Below are positions 12,394-22,749 of a stretch of DNA of 64,000 bases, in pieces. This DNA is from Tolypocladium sp. Sup5 PDA-1. Taxonomy: Eukaryota; Ascomycota; Sordariomycetes; Hypocreales; Ophiocordycipitaceae. The stretch is taken from the NCBI GenBank assembly GCA_000750105.3, contig JPHH03000008.1:62001-126000 (forward strand), written 5' to 3'. The notes below the pieces were generated by a model. It worked only from the letters and a program-made list of their open reading frames with translations. It searched no databases and was not told the DNA's origin. The position numbers and the translations under genes are program-made. The first letter of the stretch is position 1. The number at the start of each line of letters is the position of its first letter.

Positions 12394-13771
12394 TTCGCGG
12401 GGACTGACGTCGAGGCCCCCGCCACATTCTCGCAGCAGACGCCCTCTAGACCCGGTAAGCAGGGGCTGATGCAGGCGGTGTTCGGAAGGGTTGGTGGGCA
12501 AGGTGGGATGGCACTGAGAAATGGGGGAGACAATGAAGAGACAAGGGTGGAACGGGAGGGGCGGCGGGCTTGTAAGATCTGGCCATCCCGGGTCCCCGGC
12601 AATCTCGTAGGGGTCCGCAAGGACTAGTCCGTAGTTGCGGGTAGTATCGCAACGGCTAAACACTTGGCTGAGTTACGTATTAGCTTATCTCGAGGCGTTA
12701 CTATTTGCACCCCTTTGCTTTATTGCGTGCGTGACGTGTTGCTAGACGCTAAATGGCTCGGTCAGAGTACCTCGGTCCCAGACTCCCAAGGGCGGACGGT
12801 TCGGCTCTATACACATGGGTGAGTGGGGGTTCTAGTTGAGGCCATGTAACCGAGTTACTCAGCGTGTAAGTCAACAGCCCTATTGGTGGAACGGACGACC
12901 CAACGACAACCCCCGACCTGCACATGCCAGGTTTTCGAGGGCCTGGACAGAGCACCTAGCAACATGATCCTTCTAGTCCGTATATACGGCTTGTTATCGC
13001 TCCGTTAGCCAGCAACCTTGCGACATACTATCCTTCTTGCGTTCGGCTTGTCTCCGAGCTCTTCGCCGATGGCCGAACGACGTTATGCTATCTGCACACG
13101 CCTTGTCTTCGTCTCGCGTTTCGGCTCGCGACATAGGCGGCAAGTGCCGGGATCTCTCGAGAGGAGCCCGAATCCTTCATCCTTCGGGCCAGCTACTCGT
13201 AGTGTCAAAGGTTCCCGGCCTGTCAATCCCTTCCCCAACTAATGCGAGATAGAGGCAATACTGAAAAATTGCTGAAAGCGAATTCGGGTCTCGTTTCTCG
13301 TGAGGAATTATATGTGCAATTCGAACAATTTTAAAGCGGCCACACGAACAGCTCTTGCTTCTATTCAGGTGCTCCAAGCAGTATAAGCCGTTTCGTAGGG
13401 TCAATGTATGTGGGACTCAAGCCAAATCTAGGTATATTCGGTACCGATGTTACTAGTACATGTAATGTACATGTATACGACGCCGCATGAGTCTGACAGA
13501 TGATTTTGTCAGGATGGTAGCATTCAGCCTGCATCAGAAACGGGGCTAACAAGGGGCAAATGCATAGCTGACAGTCCCATGAATTCGATACCACGCGTCT
13601 CGCTCGTGGGCAGGAAACGGTCCCAAAACGTGGGGCTAACCGAGATGGCGGGATTCGAGCATCTTATAATATCCGATGGGTTGCAACAACGCCCCGCATT
13701 GCAACCTCATAGCGAAACTGTTTCTTTTCTTTTCCTTACAGGATATCGCAGCAGGGACACTCTGACCATTA
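12394..13771. other. Intergenic region
   Basis: About 1.38 kb with no supportable gene. Two TACATGTA palindromes lie close together at 13457-13464 and 13468-13475, about 300 bp upstream of the AflR-type regulator. An AT-rich ATAATAT patch near 13667 may be its core promoter. Confidence 0.5.
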
Positions 13772-14091
13772 ATGTCTCTTCAAGCTCCCTCCTCCAACAG
13801 CCAGGACATGGAGCGGCCCGCGGAGCGTTCAGAACCTCCAAAGTCCACCGGCCGGTTACGCGCCGCCTGCGACTCCTGCCACCAGGCCAAGATAAGATGC
13901 TCTGGAGGAAGTCCGTGCATGACTTGCGAAGTGTCTCAGTTCCGTTGTACTTATAGCCCTGGCAGTCGGCTCGGCCGACCCAAGGGGAGCAAGAACAAGA
14001 GGACTTTGATGCAGGAGAACAAGAGCAAGCGATCTGAGACGCAGGAGGATAGCAGTGTTACGGACGCTATGCAGTGGTCGGATGCGGGACT

Positions 14092-14125
<34 letters not shown>

Positions 14126-15251
14126 TCCGATTCGATGTCTGTCGAGTTTGACCTTGAGCACGGGTCCGACACCACATGCACTCTTGCGGAGGACTTTGTC
14201 GCGGACGGCAACTCCAATCTTCTGCCCGGTCCTAGCTTGGCCTCTTTGCTCGACTCGATGGGTGGCGCTCGTCCGAATACGAGCCACGACGACGATCTGA
14301 ATGCCTTCTTTGTTCAAGTATGTCTGCTATCTGGTCGTTGGTTTTACTCCCAGGAACTGACTCTCTTATCATTACTAGGCCTCCGCTGCACTCTCCCAGC
14401 CATCGTACCACCCGCTGCCATATGAAACGCCAGAATCAAGAGGTGACAGCGGGTACGTTACCAGCACTTCCAGTTCGTCCGTAGACGACGCGACCTTGCC
14501 CAGCCCCCACAGCATGATCTTCCCCAGTGGCAAGCTGGGACCTCAGAACTCATTCACGCCCCGGGAGACGTCCCGCTGTTCATGCCTCCAGCAACAGGTG
14601 CAGCTGGTCTACCAGCTGGGGGACCTGCAGTTCTCCCACGCAGGAGGCCCTGCCGTCGACTGTGTCCTCCAGGGGGTTCAATTGGCCCAGGGCCCCTGGA
14701 AGGGTCTCATGCACTGCAACCGGTGCCAAAGTCAAGACAGCCAGAAAGAGGCTTACCTCCTGTTCGCCATGAGCATCCGTATTCTCCTCTCCTCGGTCCA
14801 GAAGTTGAATGCAAGCCTCCACCCTATCGACGCCTCACATGAGGCAGCCATGCGACGGGCCTTTTCTGAGGCCTCCAATGTTGGGGTCTCGGTGGGTACC
14901 TTCGAGCTGACGGGCGAAACGAAGGCGGAGGTGATCGGCGTGGCGATCCGGAGGGCCCTGCAAAACATCACGTCCGCCCTTCTCCATCTATGGGAGCGCA
15001 CCGGCCGACCGAGACCGCTGTCGATGGCAGACTTCGGCAATAGCAACAGCCACAGCCGCAGCAGCAGCAGCAACAACGCTCCTGAATCTCCCATCAGCAT
15101 CCTGTCCAGCATATCGACGGAGTCACAGAAGTCGCACCGTAGCGGTTCCTGGTCCTCAGCCAACTTGGGCGCCGAAGAAATAGGTTCTCTTCTCAACACT
15201 CTCCAGTGCACCATGCAAGCCATGAAGGGGGATCTCAGGGCCTGTGGATAG
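13772..15251 (+). CDS. AflR-type Zn(II)2Cys6 transcription factor
   Basis: A 472-residue regulator in two exons, 13772-14317 and 14379-15251. The zinc cluster CDSCHQAKIRC...CMTCEVSQFRC near residues 33-60 is followed directly by GRPKGSKNKR, the basic linker characteristic of the aflatoxin regulator AflR and its relatives. An eleven-glutamine tract follows near residue 110. The C-terminal half resembles the AflR regulatory domain, with a conserved cysteine-containing segment and a long helical region. AflR-type proteins usually bind TCG(N5)CGA half-site palindromes in promoters of their own cluster. It lies just upstream of the FAD monooxygenase and the NR-PKS 1 block, so it is the most likely direct activator of the left half. 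Confidence 0.9.
14092..14125 (+). repeat. CAG microsatellite (polyglutamine)
   Basis: An almost pure (CAG)n tract, ending in CAA, encodes eleven glutamines inside the AflR-type regulator. Such tracts vary in length between strains and can tune activator strength. Confidence 0.9.
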
Positions 15252-16033
15252 AAATCATGAGTCTCGAGAGATGATGCACGCATGTACGCACATGGGGTTG
15301 GGCTGCTTTCTATGTTGGTGTTGGAGGTTTTCTGCATTTAAGACACAGTTTAAATTTGAGTGAATTGGCCGGTCTATTGACGGATTGTATATCCCATATG
15401 TCCAAGGAGCTTTCCTTCCCTGACGGAGCCAGCCCCTCAGTTCAGAGCTTCAGACCACCTTCTGTGCGACTTAATCCAACAGTTTCTATTATTGTCAACA
15501 TTCCATGTCCAATACTGAGTCAGTAGACTGAAGCCATGCCATGTTCACATGCCACGAAGAAACTGCAAAGACGGCTAGCCTGCATATTGACCTGGGCTCT
15601 GCCATTCATTTGAAAAGGAGTTGGTTTCTTTACTCCGGTATATTTCCAAGCATGCAAGCATCGAATATTAGAACGGGCGCTTACCCAGACGTCGTTCTCG
15701 GATTACAACCCTGGGCATGTGTTTTCGGGCCATTTGGGGGAAAGGGAGCCATTAAAGGGGATCGAAAGGGGGCGAAAAATGGCCGACGGAGAGTTCCGAA
15801 TTTGCGAACAACTACTGCACAAGTCTCTTACTTGCACAATACTTGGCTTGACTCATGCATTTTGATTCTCAAAACCTCAAGGTTCCAGTCTTTGCTCCAA
15901 TTTCCCAAAGCAACAAGATTTTGCGGTCTGAGGCAGTGTGGTAACGAAACTGAGCCGATACCCTGAGTTTTATTGCATCTGCTTAGTGGTTTCGGGCTCT
16001 TTTAGGTACTCGAGACATTCTCAAGTCTAAGAG
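15252..16033. other. Intergenic region upstream of FAD monooxygenase
   Basis: An open frame at 15541-15966 shows no family resemblance and is composed like non-coding DNA, so I treat the region as the 3' end of the regulator plus the promoter of the monooxygenase. Confidence 0.5.
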
Positions 16034-17755
16034 ATGCCTCTCCAGGTGATTGTCGTCGGCGCCGGCATAGGCGGTCTTTGCACTGCTGTCGCCCTGCAAC
16101 AGGCTGGTCATTCCGTCAAGGTTAGAGGAACCGCCCGCTCTTCAACTATGGTTCGGGTCGATCAAACGTTGCTAACAGAGCAAAGGTCTTTGAGAAGTCT
16201 CGATTTGCCGCCGAAGTTGGGGCCGCGCTCCTCATCACCCCGAACGGGGAGCGCGTGTTGTCTCGCCTGGGGTTCGATTTCACGAGGGCGCGAGCCGATG
16301 ACATGACATGCTTCGAGGTTCTGGATGGTGTCACGTTCGAGCCCTTGAGTCGCGCCGACCTAAGCCAAGCCCGCACAGAGTTCGGGGCGCCACTGTACAC
16401 GGTCCATCGCGTGGACCTGCACAACGAGCTCCTGCGTCTGACCTCGGACTTGGACATTCGGCTGGCGTCGAGAGTGGTGGCGGCCGATGCAGAACAGGGT
16501 TATGTGCTTCTTGAGGATGGAACGAGGTACCACGCCGACCTCATCGTCGCGGCGGATGGACTGCATTCGGTGCTGAGAGGCGTGGTGCTGGGCGACCAAG
16601 ATGCGGCCAAGGCGACTCCTTCGGGCCTGAGCGCCTTTCGCTTCATGATCCCCACGTCGGAGTTACAGGACGACCCGCATTTCCGCGAGCTGCTGAAGGT
16701 GAAAGGGAGAGGAAATAGTGTGTTAGCGGACACAACCCATCAGACGGAGCGCCACATGGTGTGGTACACCTGCCGGGAGTATGTCTTGTCCCCTGCCAGA
16801 CTACGGCGCCCTTGAGAATTCTCTCTGAACCTTTACTGCAGTGGACAGGTTCAGAACTTTGCAGGCATTCGCGAAAGCATGCCAACGGGCGAAGACGGTA
16901 AGCAAAGGACGGATACGACGTACACCCATGTATTGACGCAACGAGAAGAGCTGACTAAATCCTATCAAGATCTGAAAACATTAATGCTGGCAGAATTTGG
17001 CCATTATCATCCCAGCTTGATCCATATTATCAAGTGAGTTTTACTTCATCTTCATTACAATAAAGTGGCCGCATGCTGACGGGAATATCGAATTCAGAGT
17101 GGCTCCCAATGTGACCGACTGGCCCCTTTCCTTCCATGACCCGCTGAAAACTTGGCGTCGGGGGAAGATTGTCCTGATCGGGGACGCTGCTCATCCAGTA
17201 TGTTCATTTTCCCTCCTATCCCTTCATCCTCCGCGGTTATCCCATAGTCTCACACGAGAGATGGCACAGATGCTTCCGTTCGGCGCACAAGGGGCGAACC
17301 AGGCCATTGAGGACGCGGGGGCGCTGGGTGCGCTTTTCAGCAACAGTGAATCCGCATCGGACGTCACCAGCCGCCTGGCCCTCTTCGAACAGGTCCGCAG
17401 GCTGCGCGCGTCGAGAGTTCAGACACTGTCCAAGGTCCGACTCGGCAAGGAGAGGGAAGTGGAAGCCGAACTCAGGCAATACGCTGACCCTCCGGGCTCT
17501 GGTACGTTTCGCGGATTTTGTTTTGGTGTTCTGCTAGACTATCCTTTTCCAATTTGTAAAGCCATCGAGATGGTAGTGTTATGGCTGACCTCGACTTCAC
17601 TACTAGATGTACCGACTTCATTCGCGGAACGTTACAAGCATGATTATGGGTAAATTTCACAGCAACTTAAATCATCGGCTTCTAAGATTTAAGCTAACTC
17701 TTGCAGATTTGATGTGTTTGCTGCGTGCAAAGAGGCGTTGGTCAGGGGAGTATAA
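16034..17755 (+). CDS. FAD-dependent aromatic monooxygenase, salicylate-hydroxylase-like
   Basis: A 407-residue class A flavoprotein monooxygenase rebuilt from eight exons: 16034-16120, 16186-16778, 16842-16897, 16970-17033, 17098-17197, 17270-17501, 17607-17649 and 17707-17755. The N-terminal dinucleotide motif GAGIGG (residues about 9-14) is followed by VFEKS, the second-strand acidic residue that binds FAD ribose. LIVAADGLHS is the DG motif near residue 170, and GDAAHPMLPFGAQGANQAIED is the second FAD motif. The family hydroxylates electron-rich phenols with NAD(P)H and O2, with or without decarboxylation. It is distinct from the TropB-like enzyme at 46898. Its position between the AflR-type regulator and the DUF4243 gene suggests that it acts on the NR-PKS 1 product; the precise reaction is inference. 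Confidence 0.9.
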
Positions 17756-18471
17756 ACGGATGAGCCAATGGCGCCGACACCGCTCAATACGACCACCATG
17801 GGGGCGGTGCCTAGGGCCTCGGGAACTCTTTGACCAGGTATTTTGTGCCTGCGGCATTGATGCCTTGATTAAAGCAATCCAATCGTCAATATAGACATTT
17901 TGTTAGTATCTAGATACTATACACACGATTCACGGATATGCAGAGTGGCTTCAAGGACCTAATGGACTCATTTTCGCGCCACCGATCGTTGTCATGCAGC
18001 AGATCACCAGGGGCATCTCAAAGCCAATGACGGTTTCGAAACCCATACATGTACATACCTCTCTGGTGACTTATACGTCCAAGCAAGAGCGGCAATAATA
18101 GAATTTTTATTAAAAGAATTGAATAAGCTCAAATAGAAATGATTTCCCAGTGGACGGAAGAAGTGTGGCTGCGACCCGATGTGATCCGAGCCGTGAAGAC
18201 AGCGGTGGTGGCGCTGGGCGACTGGCAATTAAAATAATGGCCGTGCAAATCAGCTTTGGTCGCGGTTACATTGAAATCGGACCACAACGCGCAGTGTTAG
18301 ATGGGGAAAGTGGCCGAATGCAGTGGCCATTGCTCCCTGAACTATTGTTACTTTGTTTGCTAGTACTCTGGAATTATAAAAACAATATGTACAAGAAGAT
18401 CAAAGTGCGCACCCAGCGTCATCTCAACACTGATCCACCGGGTAGAAAATTCACAAAGCTTCAAGTTCAAG
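17756..18471. other. Intergenic region
   Basis: No gene is seen. A TACATGTA palindrome lies at 18046-18053, and a TATAAAA element lies near 18375. Confidence 0.55.
18375..18381 (+). promoter_or_regulatory. TATA box of questin-oxidase-like gene
   Basis: TATAAAA is located about 97 bp upstream of the ATG at 18472, a normal distance for a fungal TATA promoter with a short leader. Confidence 0.5.
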
Positions 18472-20108
18472 ATGCTCCAAACAGACACATTCGTCCTCGA
18501 CCCTGTTCAAACCCCAGGGCTCATACATGCGGCCAACTTGACCGAAGAGAGCGCTAGAACAACAGAGGAGCTCCTCAAAGAAAACAATGAAAAGTATCAC
18601 ATCTTCTTCACGGTCGAGGACCACATGGGTGTAAGTCTGTCCGCATCGACATGCCAATCAGACCAATAGAGCTCACGCGGGCCACAGGTGTATTTGCACA
18701 ACCACATTGCCCACCATGATCTGACGCTCTGGGCGATGGGGGCAAAGCCCGAGGTGCTGAGGTCCCAGCACGACCGCAATGCTCGATACATGCGGGACGC
18801 CATGATCGTGGTCGAACCGCTAGTGCAGGATCTCGAGGACGATGCGATCTTCAAGAGGTGCCTTGGCAAAGAAGAACACTTCCGCAACTTTGAGAGGTTT
18901 TTCCTCAATCAGATCACGCAGAAAGGATATCAGGCCGTGCTGCAAAAGTACCTCATCGGGGGGGGAGACATTGCCGATGACATGCTTTATCGCATCTACA
19001 TGGGTATGTGAGCAGCGTCCGATGCCTCCGGCTTGAAGCCGGTTCGAGTTTTGGATTGAACCCAGAGCAACCAGCTCAGTGAGCTGACCCGTTGGGCGTG
19101 ACACTCGCAGGCTATGTGCACGGGCTGATCCATATCTGTCTCGCGCTCGAGTTCCGACAGCCACTGCTCCTTGCCGAGGGGCTGGCGCAGGCTGCGGTGC
19201 ATCATGACAATTGGTATACAGAGTATCTCTCCGCGGCGGAAGCGCTGGCGAAAGAGGCTAAAGAGACGCCCCTGCCCCTGGCCACCATCATCGACATGGA
19301 GCGAAAGGACCCCAAGATCAGCAGCGCCTCGAGTCTGGACTACCATACCCAGACGCGGAAGCACTCGGGCCGCTGGGCCATGGACAAAGAGATGGCACGC
19401 GACGGGGTCCTTGGCAATGCGAAAGAAGAGCTGGTGCGCCTGGCAGCGAGGTGGCGCGTAGACCCGGACGATCTAGACAGAGCTACGGCAGAGCTCATCA
19501 ACACCGCCAGTGCGTCACTCAACTCCAAGCCTCCCTTTTGACCTCTTATCATCACTGATCCACTGCTAACTCACGCACGTTTCTTGGCAGTCTATATTAC
19601 GGCAGGCGCACAGCGGCCACCCTACCAGTGCACCTTTGACTTCTTCCTGTTGCACTGTGCCACCGCGAGCATCGGGCATGTGTCCTTCCTCAAGGACGCC
19701 TCCATGACCAAGGAGCAAAAGGCACGCCTGCTCGAGTACAGCGGCCGGGTCTTCATGATGACCTACGCCGGCATGGGGACGCCGCAGCTACGCCTGGACT
19801 ACCTCTGCTCGCACCGGTCCAAGCTCCCCAACCAGGGCTGGGCTGAGGTGTTTGAGCGGGCATGCCTCCACGAGGATGATGGGCACATGTCCAAGATGAT
19901 TCGCTCCACGAAGCTCGCCCAGGAAGTTTCCAAGCCATACGATCATCTACCTGAGTTTCGGGTGAAGCAGGACATGTTCCTGACGGCGGGCATCGCTATG
20001 ATCGACTCGGGGACGGCGCAGCCCATGACGTGGACAAAGCACTGGGACTTTATCCGTGGCGCCGGCTTTCCTGGTGCATGGGAGAATTTCCCCAAGAGGG
20101 ACTATTGA
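18472..20108 (+). CDS. Questin-oxidase-like protein (DUF4243 / AflY family)
   Basis: A 463-residue protein in four exons: 18472-18630, 18688-19003, 19111-19509 and 19591-20108. The arrangement matches the DUF4243 family: an early YLHNHIAHH segment, a central MGYVHGLIH helix, then YQCTFDFFLLHCATASIGH and the C-terminal DDGH. Known members include GedK (questin oxidase) and AflY, which act with NADPH in oxidative (Baeyer-Villiger type) opening of anthraquinone-type rings; no flavin motif is visible, as in the family. The conserved histidines (HNHIAHH, YVHG, DDGHMSKM) are candidates for the active site. Here the partner PKS appears to make single-ring aromatics, so the substrate is probably not an anthraquinone. 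It follows the FAD monooxygenase and precedes the SGNH hydrolase and NR-PKS 1 on the same strand. Confidence 0.88.
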
Positions 20109-20676
20109 TGAGTTTCTGAGTGACTGGACGTATGTATCGTAGGGACATCTATCTAGGTAGCGATGAATGCGGAAGCTATTCTGGTTTCTCGCTGACCAAG
20201 TTGCCAGAACGCCACCTCGCCATACCAGTATACATGTACCATGAGAAAATCCCTGGCCACAGAGAGAAGACGGCGCTGTCATGTCTTTCACTCGGACACT
20301 CAGGCGCCTGAATGCAATCATCATCCGATCACGATACAGCGGGCGAGCGCCTAACCTGGCAGGGTACTTGTACCAACTGCAGCAAGCCCCACAACTGGGC
20401 AGCGGCAGTGGCAAGATACCGTGAGATTGTCCGATCCTTCAGTCTTCCATAGTATATTCATAAACAAATACTCGCCGAAAATGTGCATGGAGAAGGGGAA
20501 ATTGTTTCACGCGAATCATATTATTTGCCGAAAGCGGGGAGGAATACGAGAAGGATGTGTACGTTATTGGCCAGCAATGACTGTTTTTAAGTGAGCCAGA
20601 GCGTCCATATGTAGCCAGTTGTTCATTCATTTCACAGCTTACCTCCCTCAATGCCTCAGGAAACCGTGAAACGTCA
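20109..20676. promoter_or_regulatory. Promoter region of SGNH hydrolase
   Basis: This gap holds a TACATGTA palindrome (20231-20238) and two GCCGAAA elements (20474-20480 and 20527-20533), about 200 and 150 bp upstream of the hydrolase start. The same GCCGAAA element recurs in the propeller promoter at 33.2-33.4 kb. Confidence 0.35.
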
Positions 20677-21547
20677 ATGATGATTCTGTCGACGATTGCG
20701 TGGGCAGGCGGGCTTTTGCTCAGCCTCGTTCCCTCTGGTACGACCGACTTCTTCGAGACCCGACGACTCTGGTGCCGTCCGCGATACTGACGGAAATGTA
20801 ACAGGGATGGCGCTCGCATGCAGCCAAAATCTCGTCGCTTCAATCAGCCATGGCGCGCCTCTGCGCGTCCTACCCCTCGGAGACTCCATCACGTACGGCT
20901 ACAACGAGCCAAGCGGTAACTCGTACCGCCGGGACGTCGAATGCCTGCTTTATGCGGGCGGCAACCCGGTGAGCCTGATCGGGTCAATCAAGAACGGCAA
21001 CTGGGACAACAACGACAGCGACGCCTTCATCTATCACACCATCGATGAGATCCTGGAGGCCGGCACCCCCGAGCTCACCCGCCAAACGAGCAAGCCAAAC
21101 GTCATCCTGCTGCACGCCGGCACGGTCAACTTCGTGCTGAGCCAGAACGTGACCAACGCCCCGGAGCGGCTGGGCCATCTAATTGACTTCATCACGGAAA
21201 ACAACCCGGATACCCTGCTGGTCGTGTCTCAGCTGATCCCCAACCAAAACGCGACGGTTAATGCCCTCATCGACCGGTACAACGACGAGATGCCTGCGGT
21301 GGTGGCGGCACGAGCCAGGGCGGGCAAGAGGATCATTATGACATCGATGCGCGGAATGACTCTGGAACTTCTACTTGACGGCACGCATCCCTCGGAGCGT
21401 GGTTCTCGCGTCATGGCGCGTCGCTTTTACGAAGCAGTCGTCGAGGCGGGCCGCCGAGGGTTGGTGGTTGCGGCCGAAGGGCCTTTTACGGACCGCGGAG
21501 CGTCGTCTCTGTCGCCGTCTGGCAAGTGCTCCGATCTCAAAGATTGA
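20677..21547 (+). CDS. Secreted SGNH/GDSL-type hydrolase
   Basis: A 267-residue esterase-like protein in two exons, 20677-20737 and 20805-21547. The first exon encodes a hydrophobic signal peptide (MMILSTIAWAGGLLLSL), found by looking upstream of the main open frame; the intron uses GTACGA and AACAG. SGNH blocks are present: GDSITYG with the nucleophile serine, a GTVNF segment in place of the usual GxND, and DGTHPSE with the catalytic Asp-His pair near the C-terminus. Several NxT/S sites fit passage through the secretory pathway. Relatives deacylate esters or sugars. It may cleave an ester in a pathway intermediate outside the cytosol, but a cluster role is only inferred from position. Confidence 0.85.
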
Positions 21548-22749
21548 AGCAATAGAAGTGCGGAGTTTCTTGGAGAAATGTGCACCGTGGGCAACCGGTA
21601 GGGAATACGTGGCGAAACATTGTATGTAGACCTGCTACATTGAATCGCTTTTGTCAATGTAACACGAACACTGAGTGACGTGGAGCCCAAGCACAATTCG
21701 CAAATCACCCTCACAGGCTGCTAGGTGTAATGGCAAATAATAAATTGCCGTTGATGATATCAAGTGCAAGCTGCTCGTCGGGCAGCATCGTGATTGCATC
21801 ACAGCTCCGAGTAGTTCCTTCTATCACTGCTATTGCTTCCCTCGTTAGCTCTGCTCGGTCGGCGAGTCTTCCTTTCTCCTAATGCCGATATCGTCCCCTA
21901 TCGGGTGTTTTGGTTTGTTTCTGTCTCGGCTCTGTCAGTGCTACCGACCCGAGTGTCCTGCCACCAAAAAAACAACGGCTGCCCCACCCGCCGGCCGGCC
22001 CCGCCACACCGGACGCGGGCCGGCCAGCCTCCCCACATATTTCCAATTAAGGAAATAAGAACCCGGGAGCCCCTTGAGGTAGCCCTCCACCCTACCCTAG
22101 AGTCGCCTGGCCCCCTCGATCCGTAGGCAGATGACATCGGTCACCCAGTCTCCTGTCATTCTACCCTGCTACGTGAGTTCCCCCCATTACTCTTGCTATT
22201 ATACTTGTCTATTTCCTCCCTGCTTTGCTCCGTCCCCTTTTCTCTGGTCTCTTCTCGGGGCATTCCGCAGCGGCGTAAAAATTGGCCGCCTAGGATATTT
22301 CGGGTCGGACTGACGCAACATAGCAGGAGTAAGATAATGCGGGTGTTGACAGAGCGGAGAAGAGCGGAAAGAAAAAGTAGCCAGAAAGTCACCGACGCCT
22401 GGCACAGACCCATGAGCCGCACAGCGTCCTTGCCCTAACAGATGCAAGCCGGTATCTTTGCAGGATGAATATGTTCACTGCATACCAAGTGCGAATACAC
22501 ATACGGAACGATAACTCTCGAGCACATGTGGCGTTAATCATGAAATACGGCCCTTATTTTATACCCATAGATGGGCAGGCAGCTGCAAGCGTACCAGCGG
22601 AGCATGACACTTACCTACATGTATTATATCGAGCAATACCTAATTCCCATCCATCGCCTGTACTACTAGAGAATTTCCTGACTTCCATTGAGACTTGTTT
22701 TGCTAGTTTTGTGCAACAGTGTCGTGGCTAGACTTTGATCTCTGCCAAG
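21548..22749. other. Intergenic region upstream of NR-PKS 1
   Basis: About 1.2 kb with no supportable gene. It carries a pyrimidine-rich stretch around 22160-22250 and a TACATGTA palindrome at 22616-22623, about 130 bp upstream of the PKS start. No clear TATA box was seen. Confidence 0.5.

Noticed and set aside
15541..15966. Open frame of 141 residues upstream of the FAD monooxygenase
   Set aside because: There is no similarity to any family, the residue composition is biased, and it lies in the expected promoter region.
22130..22352. Possible solo LTR (begins TGACATC, ends TTGACA)
   Set aside because: The ends are only loosely LTR-like, no matching target-site duplication is found, and no retroelement protein remains nearby.
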